A DNA stretch of 36,500 nucleotides from Clostridia bacterium (GTDB lineage Bacteria; Bacillota; Clostridia; Christensenellales; Borkfalkiaceae): the NCBI GenBank assembly GCA_017457215.1, contig JAFTHU010000012.1:1-36500 (forward strand), written 5' to 3'. This document shows, in pieces, positions 17,339 through 26,554 of this stretch. The stretch's first letter is position 1, and the number at the start of each line of letters is the position of its first letter. The notes below the pieces were generated by a model. That model saw only the letters and a program-made list of their open reading frames with translations, was not told where the DNA came from and did not search any database. Position numbers and translations under genes: made by a program.

Positions 17339-17368
17339 AAAAAAAACGCGGTTACCCGCGTTTTTTTT
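17339..17368. terminator. Bidirectional intrinsic terminator
   Basis: A CGCGG/CCGCG stem (17347-17351 with 17356-17360) and TTAC loop lie between an A-run and a T-run of eight, which extend the pairing. It follows the DUF1858 gene on the minus strand by 2 bp and closes the purine operon's tail. Confidence 0.9.
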
Positions 17369-17370
17369 GT

Positions 17371-17571
17371 TTAGTCTTCTAAACCTTCGTTCAATTTTGC
17401 AAGCAATGCGTCCAAGTCTTCGCCGTGCACCGCAACCGCTTCCGCAACCGTTTCCCCATGCGCCATCGCACATCCGAAACAATGCATACCCGCCGCCATT
17501 AAAATTTCAGGGGCATTTGGATTAATTTGCAAGCAATCTGCAATTAAAGTATCTGCTGTAATTTTTGCCAT
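17371..17571 (-). CDS. DUF1858 redox disulfide domain protein
   Basis: 66 residues, a complete stand-alone domain. Helix-rich, with Gly-Met-His-Cys-Phe-Gly-Cys (Cys31 and Cys34, a CxxC pair) followed by Ala-Met-Ala-His-Gly-Glu-Thr. This is the signature of the DUF1858 / hybrid-cluster-protein-associated redox disulfide family. Members are small proteins of anaerobes, thought to take part in redox or metal chemistry; the function is not established. AGGAG lies eight bases before the ATG. It is downstream of the CpsB-like gene by 71 bp, with a weak promoter between, and no hybrid cluster protein gene is in this window. Confidence 0.88.
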   Translation of the reverse strand: MAKITADTLIADCLQINPNAPEILMAAGMHCFGCAMAHGETVAEAVAVHGEDLDALLAKLNEGLED

Positions 17572-17602
17572 TTTTATATCTCCTTTTATTTTTTCTATTA
17601 TT

Positions 17603-17629
17603 ATTGTAACACGTTTTTTCTAAATTCAA
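17603..17629 (-). promoter_or_regulatory. Possible promoter of the DUF1858 gene
   Basis: On the minus strand TACAAT (17603-17608) is preceded by TGT (extended -10), with TTGAAT (17624-17629) only 15 bp upstream. The short spacer makes this weaker than the other promoters listed. Confidence 0.45.
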
Positions 17630-17642
17630 ACGTATTTTTTCG

Positions 17643-18395
17643 TTAACGATACGATTTAAAAAATTTTCTTATGGGTTTTCCTTGGGGAACGGGAAAATCC
17701 TCTCCCGCAAGGAGTTTCTCCATTATTTCTTGGGCACGTTCCCATTCTGCCGCATATCCCGCTTTCTCTACCGCCTTTTTTGCTTCCAATAAATCCACCG
17801 AGCGTATCACCGTATCGTGGGCATCCGAACCGATACAGTGCACAAAACCATGTTCTAGTAAAGCCATTGCAAATTTTCTGTCTCGTTTCTCGATAAATGC
17901 TCTTGCGTTTACCTGTAAAAAACATCCCATATCCGATAATTCAGAAATCAAATTTGGCCGTTTCCTTACCTCACAATAACGCTCTACGTGCGCTATCACA
18001 GGGACACATCCCGTTTCGTAAATAACATCTGCCAATGCGGGCAATAAGCCTCTGCTCCATTTTCCTAAAAAGGGAAGTTCTATTAATATAATCTTCGTTC
18101 CTTCTATAGTAAGCTTGCCAAATTCTTCATGGTTCGGAAGATTTATCCCCGTAAAATGAACCTCTGCTCCCAAGCGAATATCTATGCCTTGAGGAATACG
18201 TTCTTTTAAATGGGCATAGGCGTTATTTCGCTGCGTTAAAAAACGCTCGGGAGAACGTTTTCCGTAGTAATGCGGCGTACATAACACCGTTTTTACCCCT
18301 TGCGAAAGCTCTTGCTGAAACATATACAAAGAGGTGGCAGTATCTTTCGCCCCATCGTCAAGATGGGGCAATATATGCGTATGAAAATCAATCAT
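17643..18395 (-). CDS. CpsB/YwqE-type PHP-domain tyrosine-protein phosphatase
   Basis: 250 residues, the usual length. The PHP metal-binding residues are all visible: His5 and His7 in Asp-Phe-His-Thr-His, Asp-Asp-Gly at 13-15, His42, Glu78, Glu106, His136 in Ala-His-Val-Glu-Arg-Tyr, and Asp191/His193 in Gly-Ser-Asp-Ala-His-Asp. CpsB, CapC and YwqE are manganese-dependent phosphatases that dephosphorylate the bacterial tyrosine kinases controlling capsule and exopolysaccharide synthesis. No kinase (CpsD/YwqD) or Wzz-like gene is nearby. Instead it lies 26 bp after purL with no terminator between, so it appears to be read through from the purine operon. A histidinol-phosphatase-like PHP role is less likely given the motif order. 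Confidence 0.87.
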   Translation of the reverse strand: MIDFHTHILPHLDDGAKDTATSLYMFQQELSQGVKTVLCTPHYYGKRSPERFLTQRNNAYAHLKERIPQGIDIRLGAEVHFTGINLPNHEEFGKLTIEGTKIILIELPFLGKWSRGLLPALADVIYETGCVPVIAHVERYCEVRKRPNLISELSDMGCFLQVNARAFIEKRDRKFAMALLEHGFVHCIGSDAHDTVIRSVDLLEAKKAVEKAGYAAEWERAQEIMEKLLAGEDFPVPQGKPIRKFFKSYR

Positions 18396-18421
18396 TTTTC
18401 CTCTTTGCCTCCTCGATATTT

Positions 18422-21400
18422 TTATTTAAAATAACGAACGCCGCTTTCAAAAATCTTCATATCGAAGTTGCCTTCGACGTTTTTGTACAGATTTTCACCC
18501 GTACGTTCACTGTGCCCCATCTTACCAAACACTCTGCCGTCAGGCGAAGTGATACCTTCGATTGCCCACATAGAACCATTTGGATTGAAAGGCGAAACCA
18601 TCGTTGCTTTCCCATTCAAATCGGCATACTGCGTTGCAATTTGTCCGTTCCCTTTCATCTTTTCAAGTTCTGCAATCGGCGCAACGATTTTACCTTCGCC
18701 GTGCGATACGGGCACTTTGTAAACTTCGCCGACCTTGCAAGCGGACAGCCAAGGCGACAAATTGGAAGCCACACGCACGTCTACCACCGTCGATACGTGG
18801 CGCGAAATATTGTTAAACGTAAGGGTGGGCGAATTTGCCGTCATTTCGGTTACGTGTCCATACGGTACGAGACCAAGCTTGATAAGCGCTTGGAAACCAT
18901 TACAAATACCCAACGCCAAACCATCACGATTATTCAAAAGTTCTTCAAGCTGTTCTGCTATATACGGGTTACGGAAGGTCGTTGCAATAAATTTACCGCT
19001 ACCGTCCGGTTCGTCCCCACCGGAGAACCCACCTGGGAACGCTACGATATTTGCATTTTTAATTGCTTTTACGATACGTTCTACGCTCTCTTCGATATCC
19101 TGCGCCGTGCGGTTGCGAACGACAACCGTTTCCACTTCCGCCCCCGCAAGAACAAATTTCCGTGCGGTATCCAATTCGCAGTTCGTACCGGGGAACACGG
19201 GGATAAACACTCTGGGTTTTGCAATCTTCGTAGCAATATTACTGTATTTTTCACCCGAAGTATAATCGCAATCCTCCGCTTTTCCCTCAGCAGGTGCAGT
19301 CGTCGCAAAAACGCTTTCTAACGGACTGATATAAGCGCAAGCCGCCTTGTCCAAAGAAACGCTTTCCTCGCCGCATACGTATTTATCACCGCATACCTGC
19401 CCTACGTATTGCTTGTTCACGCAGCTACAAATTGCAGTTTCGTCTTTGAGCGAAATAATCAAATCGCCGTAGCCCTCGCTGTACAATTCGTCTGCGCTCA
19501 TTGCAAAATTTACACCCAAATCGTTACCGAGCGCCGACTTAATAACCGCCGCGCCAATACCGCCGTTTTCCACGACAGTCGCAAAACTAATATTGCCGTT
19601 TTCGATATTTTTGAAAATTTCGCCGTATATCTTTTTAAGCGCGTCAAAATCGGGTACGGAATTCTCGTCCTTGGGTACGGGAACGTAATAGAGCTTCTCC
19701 CCACCCTTGAGTACGTTGGTGATGAGCTTGCTTGCCTTGGCGGGCGCAAGCGCAAACGAGATGAGCGTAGGAGGTACGTGAATACTCTCGAACGTACCGC
19801 TCATGCTGTCTTTACCGCCAATTGCACCAAGTCCAAGCCCGATTTGCGCATATACTGCGCCAAGCAATGCGGACGCGGGAACGCCCCACACTTTTGCTTC
19901 GCCCGTCATTCTTTGGAAAAATTCTTGCAAAGTTAAACGGATATCGCTGTATTTTGCACCCGTAGCCACTACTTTAGACACAGAGGCAACGATAGAATAG
20001 ATTGCGCCAATAAAAGGGCTAGTTTCCATCAAATACGGAGAATACCCGTATGCTGATACCGTACATACGTCCGTTTCGCCGCCACAAATCTTTGCCGCCA
20101 TAGCAATAGCAGGCGTACGTTGCGTTTTGCCGCCCCAAGGCATATATACCGTTCTTGCGCCAATGGTCGAATCGAACGTTTCCGATAAACCTTTCTTTGC
20201 GCATACGTTCAAATCCGACAAAACTTTTTTGGTTTCTTCTGCAAAGTTCAAGCCCGATTTTTTATCAAACCAAGTGGTAACCTCGTCAGCAATTTCCACG
20301 TTTGCTTCCTGTTTTATGCCGTTGGTATTCAGGAATTCACGGGAAATATCCACGATTGCTTTGCCCTTAAGGAACATTTTCATTCTACCCGTGTCCGTAA
20401 CGACTGCTACGGGCGTAGCGGACAAATTTTCTTCCGCCGCAAGGGCGATAAACGATTCTACGTCTTTCTCGTCTACTACCACCGCCATACGTTCTTGCGA
20501 TTCGGAAATGGCAAGCTCTGTACCGTTCAAACCTTCATATTTTTTAGGCACTTTATCAAGGTCGATATTTAAACCGTCTGCAAGTTCGCCGATGGCAACG
20601 GATACACCGCCTGCACCGAAATCGTTACATTTCTTAATTTTACGGGTCGCTTCTTTGTTTAAGAACAAACGTTGCAATTTTCTTTCCGTCAACGCATTAC
20701 CCTTTTGTACTTCTGCACCGCAAGTTTCTACCGAGTGAGAATCGTGCGCCTTGGAAGAACCGGTTGCACCGCCGCACCCGTCGCGTCCCGTTTCACCGCC
20801 GAGCAAAATAATCACGTCGCCCGCCTTAGGTGTTTCACGGTAAACCATTTCCTTTCTTGCCCCGCCGACAACAAAGCCCGTTTCCAAACGTTTTGCTTTA
20901 TAGCCTTCGTGATATACTTCGTCAACGATACCGGTAGCCAAACCGATTTGGTTACCGTAAGAAGAGAAACCCGCCGCCGCACGTTGCGTGATAGCGCGTT
21001 GCGGCAATTTCCCCGCCAAAGTATCTTCCAATTTTTCTCTAGGGTCGGACGCACCCGTAATACGCATAGCTTGATATACGTACGTTCTACCGCTCAACGG
21101 GTCGCGGATTGCGCCGCCAAGACAGGTCGCCGCGCCGCCGAACGGTTCGATTTCCGTCGGGTGGTTGTGCGTTTCGTTTTTGAACATAACGAGGTATTGT
21201 TCTTTCTTTCCGTCGATTTCCGCTTCGATTTGAATAGAACAAGCGTTAATTTCTTCAGATATATCAAGGTTATCCAAAACCCCGTCTTTTTTCAATTTTT
21301 TCGCCGCTATCGTCGCCAAATCCATAAGGCAAGGATATTTGTCGGGACGTGCGCCGTTAAGTTCTTTATACAAATCCTCGTAAAGATGGTACGCTTTATG

Positions 21401-22123
21401 AATACCCTCGTTTTTGGAAGTGATTTTTACGTTTTTGAGTTCGGTTGCAAACGTTGTATGGCGGCAATGATCCGACCAATACGTATCGATTACTTTGAGC
21501 TCCGTTTCCGTGGGATTACGTTTTTCACTCTTGAAATAATCACGAACGAACGCCAAATCCAAAGCACTCATTGCAAAGCCAACGTTCTTATGATATGCCT
21601 TGATTTCGTCATCGGACATATCAATAAAACCGTCCACGTCCGCAACGGGAGCGCCTTCTACCGCCATACGAACGAGTGTTTCGGGTTTTTCAAAACCGAT
21701 TTCTTCGCTTTCTACGGGGTTGATAATATGTTTTTTAATCGCAGCGAGCTCTTCATCCGTTACGCCTTTCGCCATATAAATTTTGGCGCATTTAACAAGC
21801 GGACGAGCCTTTTTCGTCAACAGCTGAACGCATTGCGCCGCACTGTCTGCACGCTGATCGTACTGCCCCGTCAAATAACTTACGGCAAACGCCTTATAAC
21901 CTGCGGGAATTTCCAATTCTTCAAGATATACGTCGTCAACGGGAGGCTCGGAAAAAACGGAAGGAATTGCCGCTTTTAATTCTTCCTCGCTCAAACCCTC
22001 TACGTCATAGCGAAGTATCAAACGGAAATCTTCCGTCGTAATATTAAGGAGCGTTTTGATGTCAGCCGCCTCTTTTCTTGCTTGTACGTTATCTTTCTTT
22101 TCTACAAAAATTCTGTAAATCAT
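18422..22123 (-). CDS. purL: Phosphoribosylformylglycinamidine synthase, single-chain
   Basis: About 1233 residues. It converts FGAR to FGAM with glutamine and ATP, the fourth step of purine synthesis. The N-terminus is the PurS-like domain, and the two AIR-synthase-like halves carry the Asn-Glu-Thr-His-Asn-His-Pro-Thr-Glu block around residue 320. The C-terminus is a glutaminase with the nucleophile Cys1074 in Leu-Gly-Ile-Cys-Asn-Gly-Phe, and a His/Glu pair in Met-Gly-His-Ser-Glu-Arg near the end. The fused form replaces separate PurS, PurL and PurQ, as in one clostridial clade of the family. I chose the ATG at 22121-22123 (GAGG six bases before) over the GTG at 22135. It lies 12 bp after purD. 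Confidence 0.96.
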   Translation of the reverse strand: MIYRIFVEKKDNVQARKEAADIKTLLNITTEDFRLILRYDVEGLSEEELKAAIPSVFSEPPVDDVYLEELEIPAGYKAFAVSYLTGQYDQRADSAAQCVQLLTKKARPLVKCAKIYMAKGVTDEELAAIKKHIINPVESEEIGFEKPETLVRMAVEGAPVADVDGFIDMSDDEIKAYHKNVGFAMSALDLAFVRDYFKSEKRNPTETELKVIDTYWSDHCRHTTFATELKNVKITSKNEGIHKAYHLYEDLYKELNGARPDKYPCLMDLATIAAKKLKKDGVLDNLDISEEINACSIQIEAEIDGKKEQYLVMFKNETHNHPTEIEPFGGAATCLGGAIRDPLSGRTYVYQAMRITGASDPREKLEDTLAGKLPQRAITQRAAAGFSSYGNQIGLATGIVDEVYHEGYKAKRLETGFVVGGARKEMVYRETPKAGDVIILLGGETGRDGCGGATGSSKAHDSHSVETCGAEVQKGNALTERKLQRLFLNKEATRKIKKCNDFGAGGVSVAIGELADGLNIDLDKVPKKYEGLNGTELAISESQERMAVVVDEKDVESFIALAAEENLSATPVAVVTDTGRMKMFLKGKAIVDISREFLNTNGIKQEANVEIADEVTTWFDKKSGLNFAEETKKVLSDLNVCAKKGLSETFDSTIGARTVYMPWGGKTQRTPAIAMAAKICGGETDVCTVSAYGYSPYLMETSPFIGAIYSIVASVSKVVATGAKYSDIRLTLQEFFQRMTGEAKVWGVPASALLGAVYAQIGLGLGAIGGKDSMSGTFESIHVPPTLISFALAPAKASKLITNVLKGGEKLYYVPVPKDENSVPDFDALKKIYGEIFKNIENGNISFATVVENGGIGAAVIKSALGNDLGVNFAMSADELYSEGYGDLIISLKDETAICSCVNKQYVGQVCGDKYVCGEESVSLDKAACAYISPLESVFATTAPAEGKAEDCDYTSGEKYSNIATKIAKPRVFIPVFPGTNCELDTARKFVLAGAEVETVVVRNRTAQDIEESVERIVKAIKNANIVAFPGGFSGGDEPDGSGKFIATTFRNPYIAEQLEELLNNRDGLALGICNGFQALIKLGLVPYGHVTEMTANSPTLTFNNISRHVSTVVDVRVASNLSPWLSACKVGEVYKVPVSHGEGKIVAPIAELEKMKGNGQIATQYADLNGKATMVSPFNPNGSMWAIEGITSPDGRVFGKMGHSERTGENLYKNVEGNFDMKIFESGVRYFK

Positions 22124-22135
22124 ATCTATCCTCAC

Positions 22136-23410
22136 TTACTCTTTTACAATATCTCTGTACTTGATACCGATATCTTTTCTGTAATACATGCCGTCGAAAT
22201 GTATTTTTTCAGCATTTGCATACACCTTTTGACGAGCCGCTTCAATATCTACCCCCCTGGCAACAACGCCAAGTACTCTGCCGCCGCTGGTAACGATTTT
22301 GCCGTCCTTTTCCGCCGTACCTGCATGGTATATGGTAACGTCTTTATCCAAATCGCCAAAAGTGATTTCTTTACCCTTTTCATACTTTTCGGGATAACCG
22401 CCGCTTGCGAGTACCAAGCATACGCAAGCTCCGTCTTCCCACTCGATAGTTACTTCGTCCAAACGTTCGTCTACCACCGCTTCGAAAATATCCATCAAAT
22501 CAGTTTTCAACATAGGCAAAATTACCTGCGTTTCGGGATCGCCGAAACGGGAGTTGTATTCAATTACTTTCATACCGTCTTTCGTCTTCATCAAACCGAA
22601 ATACAGCACACCTTTAAAGGTTCTACCCTCCGCGTTCATAGCCGCTACGGTAGGGAGCATAATCTTTTCCATTACTTCTTTCGCTGTTTTCTCGCCGTAA
22701 AAAGGCGCAGGTGAAAACGTGCCCATACCGCCCGTGTTCAACCCCTCGTCGTTATCCAAAGCTCTTTTATGATCGCAACTAGTAATCATCGGTTTAATGG
22801 TTTTTCCGTCCGTAAACGCAAGAGCGGAAACTTCCGGTCCAACCAAAAACTCTTCTACGACCACTTTGCTGCCTGCAGAACCAAATTTTTGGTCGAGCAT
22901 CATTTCTTTTAAGCCATCCAAAGCTTCCTCTCTTGTCATGCAAATCAACACGCCTTTTCCAAGCGCCAACCCGTCCGCTTTTAATACAACGGGAATATCG
23001 CAGGTTTCTACGTATTTTTTCGCCGCTTCATAGTCTGCAAACGTTTCATATTTTGCGGTAGGAATATTATATTTTTTCATCAATTCCTTGGAAAACGCTT
23101 TACTTGCCTCAATAACCGCCGCATTTTTATTCGGCCCAAAAGCGCGATGCCCGCGACTTTGCAATTCGTCCACCAACCCCAAAGCCAAAGGGTCGTCGGG
23201 GGTTACTACCGTAAAATCGATATCGCCCTTTTGATCTATCCAATCGCCAACCGCTTTCACGTCGCAATAATCCACGTCAACAAGCTCTGCCATTTCCGCA
23301 ATACCTGCATTGCCTTTCATTGCATAAATTTTATTTACTCTCGGCGATTTTTTTAACGCCGCGATGACCGCGTGTTCTCTGCCGCCGTTTCCGATTACCA
23401 AAACGTTCAT
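22136..23410 (-). CDS. purD: Phosphoribosylamine-glycine ligase
   Basis: 424 residues, the normal length. It joins glycine to phosphoribosylamine using ATP to give GAR. The N-terminal domain starts with Gly-Asn-Gly-Gly-Arg-Glu-His-Ala. The ATP-grasp region has Val-Leu-Lys-Ala-Asp-Gly-Leu-Ala-Leu-Gly-Lys-Gly, then Thr-Gly-Gly-Met-Gly-Thr, and Asn-Ser-Arg-Phe-Gly-Asp-Pro-Glu-Thr-Gln for metal and ATP binding. GGAGA precedes the ATG. It lies 18 bp after purN and 12 bp before purL. The preceding PurF must supply unstable phosphoribosylamine to it, so close synthesis of the two fits. All motifs appear intact. Confidence 0.97.
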   Translation of the reverse strand: MNVLVIGNGGREHAVIAALKKSPRVNKIYAMKGNAGIAEMAELVDVDYCDVKAVGDWIDQKGDIDFTVVTPDDPLALGLVDELQSRGHRAFGPNKNAAVIEASKAFSKELMKKYNIPTAKYETFADYEAAKKYVETCDIPVVLKADGLALGKGVLICMTREEALDGLKEMMLDQKFGSAGSKVVVEEFLVGPEVSALAFTDGKTIKPMITSCDHKRALDNDEGLNTGGMGTFSPAPFYGEKTAKEVMEKIMLPTVAAMNAEGRTFKGVLYFGLMKTKDGMKVIEYNSRFGDPETQVILPMLKTDLMDIFEAVVDERLDEVTIEWEDGACVCLVLASGGYPEKYEKGKEITFGDLDKDVTIYHAGTAEKDGKIVTSGGRVLGVVARGVDIEAARQKVYANAEKIHFDGMYYRKDIGIKYRDIVKE

Positions 23411-23428
23411 TTTTCGTTCTCCGTTTTT

Positions 23429-24043
23429 TTAATGAATGCGTACTTTTCGCCCGCATTTTTCAATTTTTCCTTCGCATAACAATTTCACACATAAGGGCAA
23501 CATTTCATGTTCCTCTTTCAAAATACGTGCTTGTAATGTTTCGGGAGTGTCGTTTGCCATCACAGGTACGCTGCGTTGCATAATAATTGCCCCGCCGTCT
23601 ACGTCTGCTTCTACAAAATGCACCGTTGCACCGCTTAATTTTACACCGTATTCAATCGCCGCTTTATGTACATGCAAGCCGTAATAACCCATACCGCAAA
23701 AGGATGGAATCAGCGAGGGATGAATGTTAATCACCCCATCCTCAAACTCTTTTATAAAGCTTGCGGGAACGACCAACAACCACCCAGCAAGTACGATATA
23801 TTCCACCCCCGCAGCCTTTAACACCTTGGCTACGTCCGCATAAAAAGCGTCTTTGTCTGCATATTTTTCCTTATCGTATACAAGCGTATGGATACCGTGT
23901 TTTTGCGCACGACTAATTGCGCCGATTGCGGGTTTGGATGCTACTAAATATTCAATTTTGCAAAATTGTTCACGTTCATTAGCGTCGATTACAGATTGAA
24001 AATCCGTGCCGCCGCCCGATGCAAATACCGCTATTTTCTTCAT
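23429..24043 (-). CDS. purN: Phosphoribosylglycinamide formyltransferase (PurN type)
   Basis: 204 residues. It transfers the formyl group of 10-formyltetrahydrofolate to GAR, making FGAR. The phosphate loop Ala-Ser-Gly-Gly-Gly is at 8-12. The catalytic set Asn106, His108 (in Asn-Ile-His-Pro-Ser-Leu) and Asp149 (in Asp-Val-Asp-Gly-Gly) matches the well-studied E. coli residues Asn106, His108 and Asp144. It starts only three bases after the purM stop codon and has no clear ribosome binding site, so translation is probably coupled to purM. Confidence 0.95.
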   Translation of the reverse strand: MKKIAVFASGGGTDFQSVIDANEREQFCKIEYLVASKPAIGAISRAQKHGIHTLVYDKEKYADKDAFYADVAKVLKAAGVEYIVLAGWLLVVPASFIKEFEDGVINIHPSLIPSFCGMGYYGLHVHKAAIEYGVKLSGATVHFVEADVDGGAIIMQRSVPVMANDTPETLQARILKEEHEMLPLCVKLLCEGKIEKCGRKVRIH

Positions 24044-24046
24044 AGT

Positions 24047-25075
24047 TTATTTTAAAATAACCTTCTTGTCCCCTGCAACAGCTTTACCGATTACCACTAC
24101 GTCTTCGCCCGTTGCTTTCAACGACTCCATCGTCGCGTCCACGTCTTTGGGATCTACGCAAACTATCATACCGATACCCATATTAAAGGTATTGTAAATC
24201 TGTTCGTCGGTAATACCCGCACGCTTTTGCATTACTTTGAATACGGGGGGAACTTCGTAAGAATTCTTATCGATTTCTGCCGATACGTTTTCAGGTAAAA
24301 TTCTGGGAATGTTTTCGATAAATCCACCGCCAGTGATGTGTGCGATACCCTTTACTTGTACTTTTTCAATAAGCGTCAAAATACTCTTTACATAAATACG
24401 TGTGGGTTTCAACAACACCTCCGCCGCCGTTGCGCCAAGCTCTTCGTCATACGCCTCCAACGCCGCTTTATCGCTATCGCCGAAAAGTTTACGAACCAAG
24501 GAATAACCGTTGGAATGTACCCCCGTTGATTTCAAACCAATCAACACGTCGCCGGGCTTAATGTCTTTACCATTGATAACTTTTTTCTTGTCCACAATAC
24601 CTACGGCAAAACCTGCAAGGTCGTATTCCCCATCGGGATAGAACCCAGGCATTTCTGCCGTTTCGCCACCGATAAGCGCACAACCTGCCTGACGGCAACC
24701 GTCTGCAATACCCTTTACTACGTCTGCTTCCGCTTCTGGATACAATCTGCCGCAAGCATAGTAATCCAAGAAAAATAAAGGTTTCGCGCCTTGGCATACA
24801 ATATCGTTTACACACATTGCTACTGCATCAATACCTATCGTATCGTGTTTTTGAAGTAAGAAAGCGTATTTAAGCTTCGTACCAACCCCGTCCGTGCCTG
24901 CGACAAGAACGGGCTCTTCCATCTTTTCGCCCGCAATCGAATAGAACCCGCCAAACGAACCCAAATCGCCGATTACGTTTGCGTCATAAGTAGATTTTAC
25001 GTGTTTTTTCATTAATTCAACAGCTTTATAACCTCTCGTTACGTCTACGCCGCTGTCCTTGTAAGAAATAGCCAT
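24047..25075 (-). CDS. purM: Phosphoribosylformylglycinamidine cyclo-ligase (AIR synthase)
   Basis: 342 residues, the usual length. It closes the imidazole ring, turning FGAM into AIR with ATP. Typical blocks are [10 protein letters not shown] near residue 60 and Asp-Ala-Val-Ala-Met-Cys-Val-Asn-Asp. Further on are Gly-Gly-Glu-Thr-Ala-Glu-Met-Pro-Gly and the C-terminal His-Ile-Thr-Gly-Gly-Gly-Phe. GGAGA lies about 11 bases before the ATG. It lies between purF (17-bp gap) and purN (3-bp gap). Confidence 0.97.
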   Translation of the reverse strand: MAISYKDSGVDVTRGYKAVELMKKHVKSTYDANVIGDLGSFGGFYSIAGEKMEEPVLVAGTDGVGTKLKYAFLLQKHDTIGIDAVAMCVNDIVCQGAKPLFFLDYYACGRLYPEAEADVVKGIADGCRQAGCALIGGETAEMPGFYPDGEYDLAGFAVGIVDKKKVINGKDIKPGDVLIGLKSTGVHSNGYSLVRKLFGDSDKAALEAYDEELGATAAEVLLKPTRIYVKSILTLIEKVQVKGIAHITGGGFIENIPRILPENVSAEIDKNSYEVPPVFKVMQKRAGITDEQIYNTFNMGIGMIVCVDPKDVDATMESLKATGEDVVVIGKAVAGDKKVILK

Positions 25076-25092
25076 ATTTATCGTTCTCCATT

Positions 25093-26505
25093 TTATTTTT
25101 TATTTTCAGAAATTTTATAATCGTACTTATTTTCGCCCGACGAACTAGGCGTTTCCGTGGGATATTTTCCGTCGAAACATGCCGCACAATACCCTTTGCA
25201 TTTGCCGCTTTCCGCTAATTTGAAAACGTCTTCAACAGAAAGGAATCCAACCGAATCCGCCCCGAATATACGCGCCATTTCCTCGGGAGTGTGATTACAA
25301 GCAATCAACACTTCGCGAGAGGCAATGTCCGTTCCGTAATAGCAAGGATTGAGGAATTGAGGCGAAGAAGAACGCACGTGAATTTCCGTAGCGCCTGCAT
25401 CCCGCAAAAGTTTCACAACACGAGCCATCGTCGTACCGCGAACAATGGAATCGTCTACAAGAATTACTCGTTTCCCCTTTACCGTTTCTACAACGGGATT
25501 AAGTTTGATACGAACTTTGTCTTCACGTAAATTTTGACCGGGGTCAATAAACGTTCTGCCGATATATTTATTTTTAATAAGTCCTAAACCGTAAGGAATA
25601 CCCGATTCTTCCGCATAACCGATTGCCGCGTCGATACCCGAATCGGGGGCACCGATAACAACGTCAGCATCTACTCCGCAGGAACGGGCAAGAAACATAC
25701 CCGCACGTTTTCTAGCCAAATGTACCGAACAATCGGAAATTACCGAGTCGGGACGGGCAGTATACAAATATTCGAACACGCAAAGTCTTTCCGGTTGTTT
25801 GTTGCAATGTTCTTTTATAGCGCGAAGACCTTCTTTGGTGAACACGAGGATCTCACCCGGTTCAATATCTCGAATATGCGCCGCGCCTACCGCATTAAGC
25901 GCACACGTTTCGCTGGAAATTACATATTCACCATCCTCCCGTTTGCCGTAACAAATCGGATGCACACCGTTCACATCCCGCGCCGCAATCATTTTTTGCG
26001 GAGACATAACAATCAAAGAAAATCCGCCTTTCAATTTGGAAAGCGCTTTGGTTACAGCCTCTTCTATCGAATGAGAAGTGATACGCTCTTTTATGATGAC
26101 CGCCGAAATAATCTCTGCATCGTTGCCGGTATGAAATATCAAACCTTGCATTTCCATTTCTGCTTTCAGTTCGGCGCTGTTTACCAATTTACCGTCCATG
26201 GCAATTGCCATTCTACCCTTGCTGTGGTTGACCACTATGGGTTCGGAATTGATGCGGTCTTTCGTATCCAATGTACCGTAACGCACGTTCCCAAGTGCCA
26301 TTTGTCCCAAACCAAGATTTTTCATTACCGACGGCGTGAACACGTCGTTGACCAATCCCGAATCTTTATAAGTATGAAAAACGCCGTCGTCGTTCACAAC
26401 GATACCGCTGGACGCTTGTCCACGATGTTGCAACGCATACAACCCGTAATACACGCTTGACGCCACATTTTCCGTTTTCGTTCCAAAAATCCCAAATACT
26501 GCCAT
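25093..26505 (-). CDS. purF: Amidophosphoribosyltransferase lacking the glutaminase nucleophile Cys
   Basis: 470 residues. PurF makes phosphoribosylamine from PRPP and glutamine. The phosphoribosyltransferase half is canonical: PRPP loop at 346-359 ([13 protein letters not shown]), and Cys242, Cys388, Cys440 and Cys443 at the positions of the 4Fe-4S ligands in the Bacillus-type enzyme. The N-terminal glutaminase half keeps His-Arg-Gly-Gln (27-30), Arg75 and Asp129. However, the protein begins Met-Ala-Val-Phe-Gly-Ile, where the family has Cys-Gly-Val-Phe-Gly-Ile, and the usual oxyanion Asn-Gly is Asp104-Gly105. A longer start is excluded by an in-frame TGA two codons upstream, and GGAGG supports this ATG. 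It may use ammonia directly or a partner glutaminase. Confidence 0.93.
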   Translation of the reverse strand: MAVFGIFGTKTENVASSVYYGLYALQHRGQASSGIVVNDDGVFHTYKDSGLVNDVFTPSVMKNLGLGQMALGNVRYGTLDTKDRINSEPIVVNHSKGRMAIAMDGKLVNSAELKAEMEMQGLIFHTGNDAEIISAVIIKERITSHSIEEAVTKALSKLKGGFSLIVMSPQKMIAARDVNGVHPICYGKREDGEYVISSETCALNAVGAAHIRDIEPGEILVFTKEGLRAIKEHCNKQPERLCVFEYLYTARPDSVISDCSVHLARKRAGMFLARSCGVDADVVIGAPDSGIDAAIGYAEESGIPYGLGLIKNKYIGRTFIDPGQNLREDKVRIKLNPVVETVKGKRVILVDDSIVRGTTMARVVKLLRDAGATEIHVRSSSPQFLNPCYYGTDIASREVLIACNHTPEEMARIFGADSVGFLSVEDVFKLAESGKCKGYCAACFDGKYPTETPSSSGENKYDYKISENKK

Positions 26506-26554
26506 ATATCAGTCCTCCGTTGGCTCTATACGAATATTTCGCAACTTGTTTCGC

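Noticed and set aside
18512-19321. Plus-strand frame of 269 codons
   Set aside because: It is antisense to the glutaminase domain of purL, with no promoter or ribosome binding site.
20672-21979. Plus-strand frame of 435 codons
   Set aside because: It lies wholly opposite conserved purL sequence, and its product is rich in Arg, Phe and Cys, as expected of an antisense shadow.
25720-26460. Plus-strand frame of 246 codons
   Set aside because: It is antisense to purF, a confidently assigned gene.
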